Assembly (NCBI GenBank): GCA_009377575.1
Contig: WHTU01000018.1
Span: 1 to 54,132, forward strand
Direction: 5' to 3'
Length of the DNA: 54,132 nucleotides
Source: Nitrososphaeraceae archaeon
Lineage (GTDB): Archaea; Thermoproteota; Nitrososphaeria; Nitrososphaerales; Nitrososphaeraceae
A model generated the notes under the pieces. That model did not search any database and was not told the DNA's origin. It saw only the letters and a list, made by a program, of their open reading frames with translations. How positions within the stretch are numbered: position 1 is the first letter of the stretch; the number at the start of each line of letters is the position of its first letter. The position numbers and the translations under genes are program-made. This document shows positions 53,311-54,132 of the stretch, piece by piece.

Positions 53311-54132
53311 CTAGTTGCTAACCCAATATTGTAACGACATCCTGAAAGCATCAAACAAATCGTCATGTGAAGTTGCTTCCTTGTCTAATGTCCCTTCCCC
53401 TTTCTCTACTGCAGTGCGTAAGGCAGTGATGAGTTTAGTATGCTGTGGGTTAATAGCCACTACGCCATTGCCATACTCTATTAACTTCTTGGCATACGCT
53501 AACATGTTACGGTGTTCTTTGTTGAATGCTATCGGAACTACGAACATGTTAAAGATGAGTGAAGGCAAACCAAAGTTAGAACCGTAGGATGTTTTTAGGT
53601 GTGCAATCATATTCTGATAGTTCTCATCCTCTGATACTCTAGCCTTTAATGCTCGGATGAATGATGGGTTAGCACCATCTACAAACACCCTAGACCTACC
53701 CTCAAAGGTGATTGCATACTTATCAAGTAATGATACAGTGGTTTCTATCATCTCGTTAAAGTCTGGTCTAGGATACTCCTCGGCATGCAACACGTTAACC
53801 TGCATCCTCAGTGATGCAGATACCAAACACAGAGGAACCAAAGCCAGGATCTAATCCGACAGACTTCTGAGTATATGAATTCAGTAATTCACTGAATTTG
53901 CGACCTTTCTCAATCGCTGCCTCTATGTCCTTTGTGTGAAAGACATTCCCGATTAATCCCAAATACTTAAGATTATACTCTCGCTCAAAGGATGGACTGC
54001 GCCGCGCTGCTGCTATCTCTTGCTCAGTGTATATCCTACCGAGTCCATAGGTGTAATCAAGGAACAGGCGTTTGTATAAGCATGTAGATTCTGGCTCCTT
54101 TTCTATGCGTTCGAATAGACCTTCTGGTGCAT
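53311..54132 (-). pseudogene. Phage-type terminase large subunit, C-terminal part, frameshifted
   Basis: From the window edge the frame reads ...IYTEQEIAAARRSPSFERE, KYLGLIGNVFH and KSVGLDPGFGSSVFGICI, ending at TAA 53795-53797. One base over, the other frame continues with NVLHAEEYPRPDFNEMIETT, FVDGANPSF, and ends SHDDLFDAFRMSLQYW at 53311. Together this is the RNase-H-like nuclease domain (Asp in LDPGFG, VDGAN, HDDLFDA) of a tailed-virus TerL. The ATPase half is outside the window. Signals a provirus or remnant. Confidence 0.75.

Noticed and set aside
1-54132. CRISPR arrays, IS elements, tRNA or rRNA genes
   Set aside because: No regularly spaced repeat with unique spacers, no terminal-repeat transposase and no cloverleaf was found by eye; a covariance-model scan would be decisive for tRNAs.

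Overview
The window reads as chromosomal DNA of an AT-rich archaeon, almost certainly an ammonia-oxidising-type Thaumarchaeote (Nitrososphaeria). The best guess is the Nitrososphaera/Nitrosocosmicus side, although no amo or rRNA marker is present to fix this. The grounds are three TFIIB-type factors (TFB), a CDC48 N-domain, an archaeal UMP kinase, an Nre repair protein with a C-terminal PCNA-binding motif, a family 4 uracil-DNA glycosylase, a PHP-containing PolX, a PAC2-family protein, PRC-barrel proteins, single-domain response regulators and many tiny CxxC proteins. Many genes have a TATA-like box about 25 nt before the start codon, which fits leaderless transcripts. Genes are mostly monocistronic, strands alternate often, and long intergenic stretches hold remnants and small ORFs.

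Layout. 1-5.9 kb: CDC48 start, small secreted and CxxC proteins, a flavin-fold (PNPOx-like) protein, MarC and DedA membrane proteins. 6-13 kb: an NHL beta-propeller, secreted proteins, a response regulator, a TatD-like hydrolase, a small PRC-like protein and a membrane protein. 13-22 kb: uracil-DNA glycosylase, a 6PGDH-like dehydrogenase, a secreted helical protein, an HD hydrolase overlapping UMP kinase, a response regulator, a CBS protein. 22-29 kb: two divergent variant TFBs, a sugar-phosphate isomerase-like protein, a winged helix, an orphan C-terminal half of a ThDP enzyme preceded by a phased TTGAACG repeat array, and a ribbon-helix-helix (RHH)-like regulator. 29-36 kb: stress/envelope proteins (LEA-like, RskA-like, 11-residue sequon repeats), phospholipase D, PRC-like proteins, a broken HAD hydrolase and an alcohol dehydrogenase. 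37-49 kb: DCC thiol protein, two more RHH paralogues (one damaged), ChaB-like protein, broken flavin-fold gene, Nre, a third TFB, remnants, and a universal stress protein. 49-54 kb: PolX, a frameshifted PAC2 gene, and at the very edge a frameshifted phage-type terminase large subunit, which suggests a provirus or viral remnant continues beyond the window.

The most notable features are regulatory: three TFBs, three members of an RHH-like family with a conserved C-terminal domain, two response regulators, several winged-helix proteins, and at least nine tiny putative zinc proteins in 54 kb. There is also an unusual number of genes with a single disabling lesion (HAD, flavin-fold, PAC2, terminase, one RHH paralogue, several small ORFs). 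These are either real decay or uncorrected sequence errors, and this should be settled before any functional reading. No tRNA, rRNA, CRISPR array or intact transposase was recognised.
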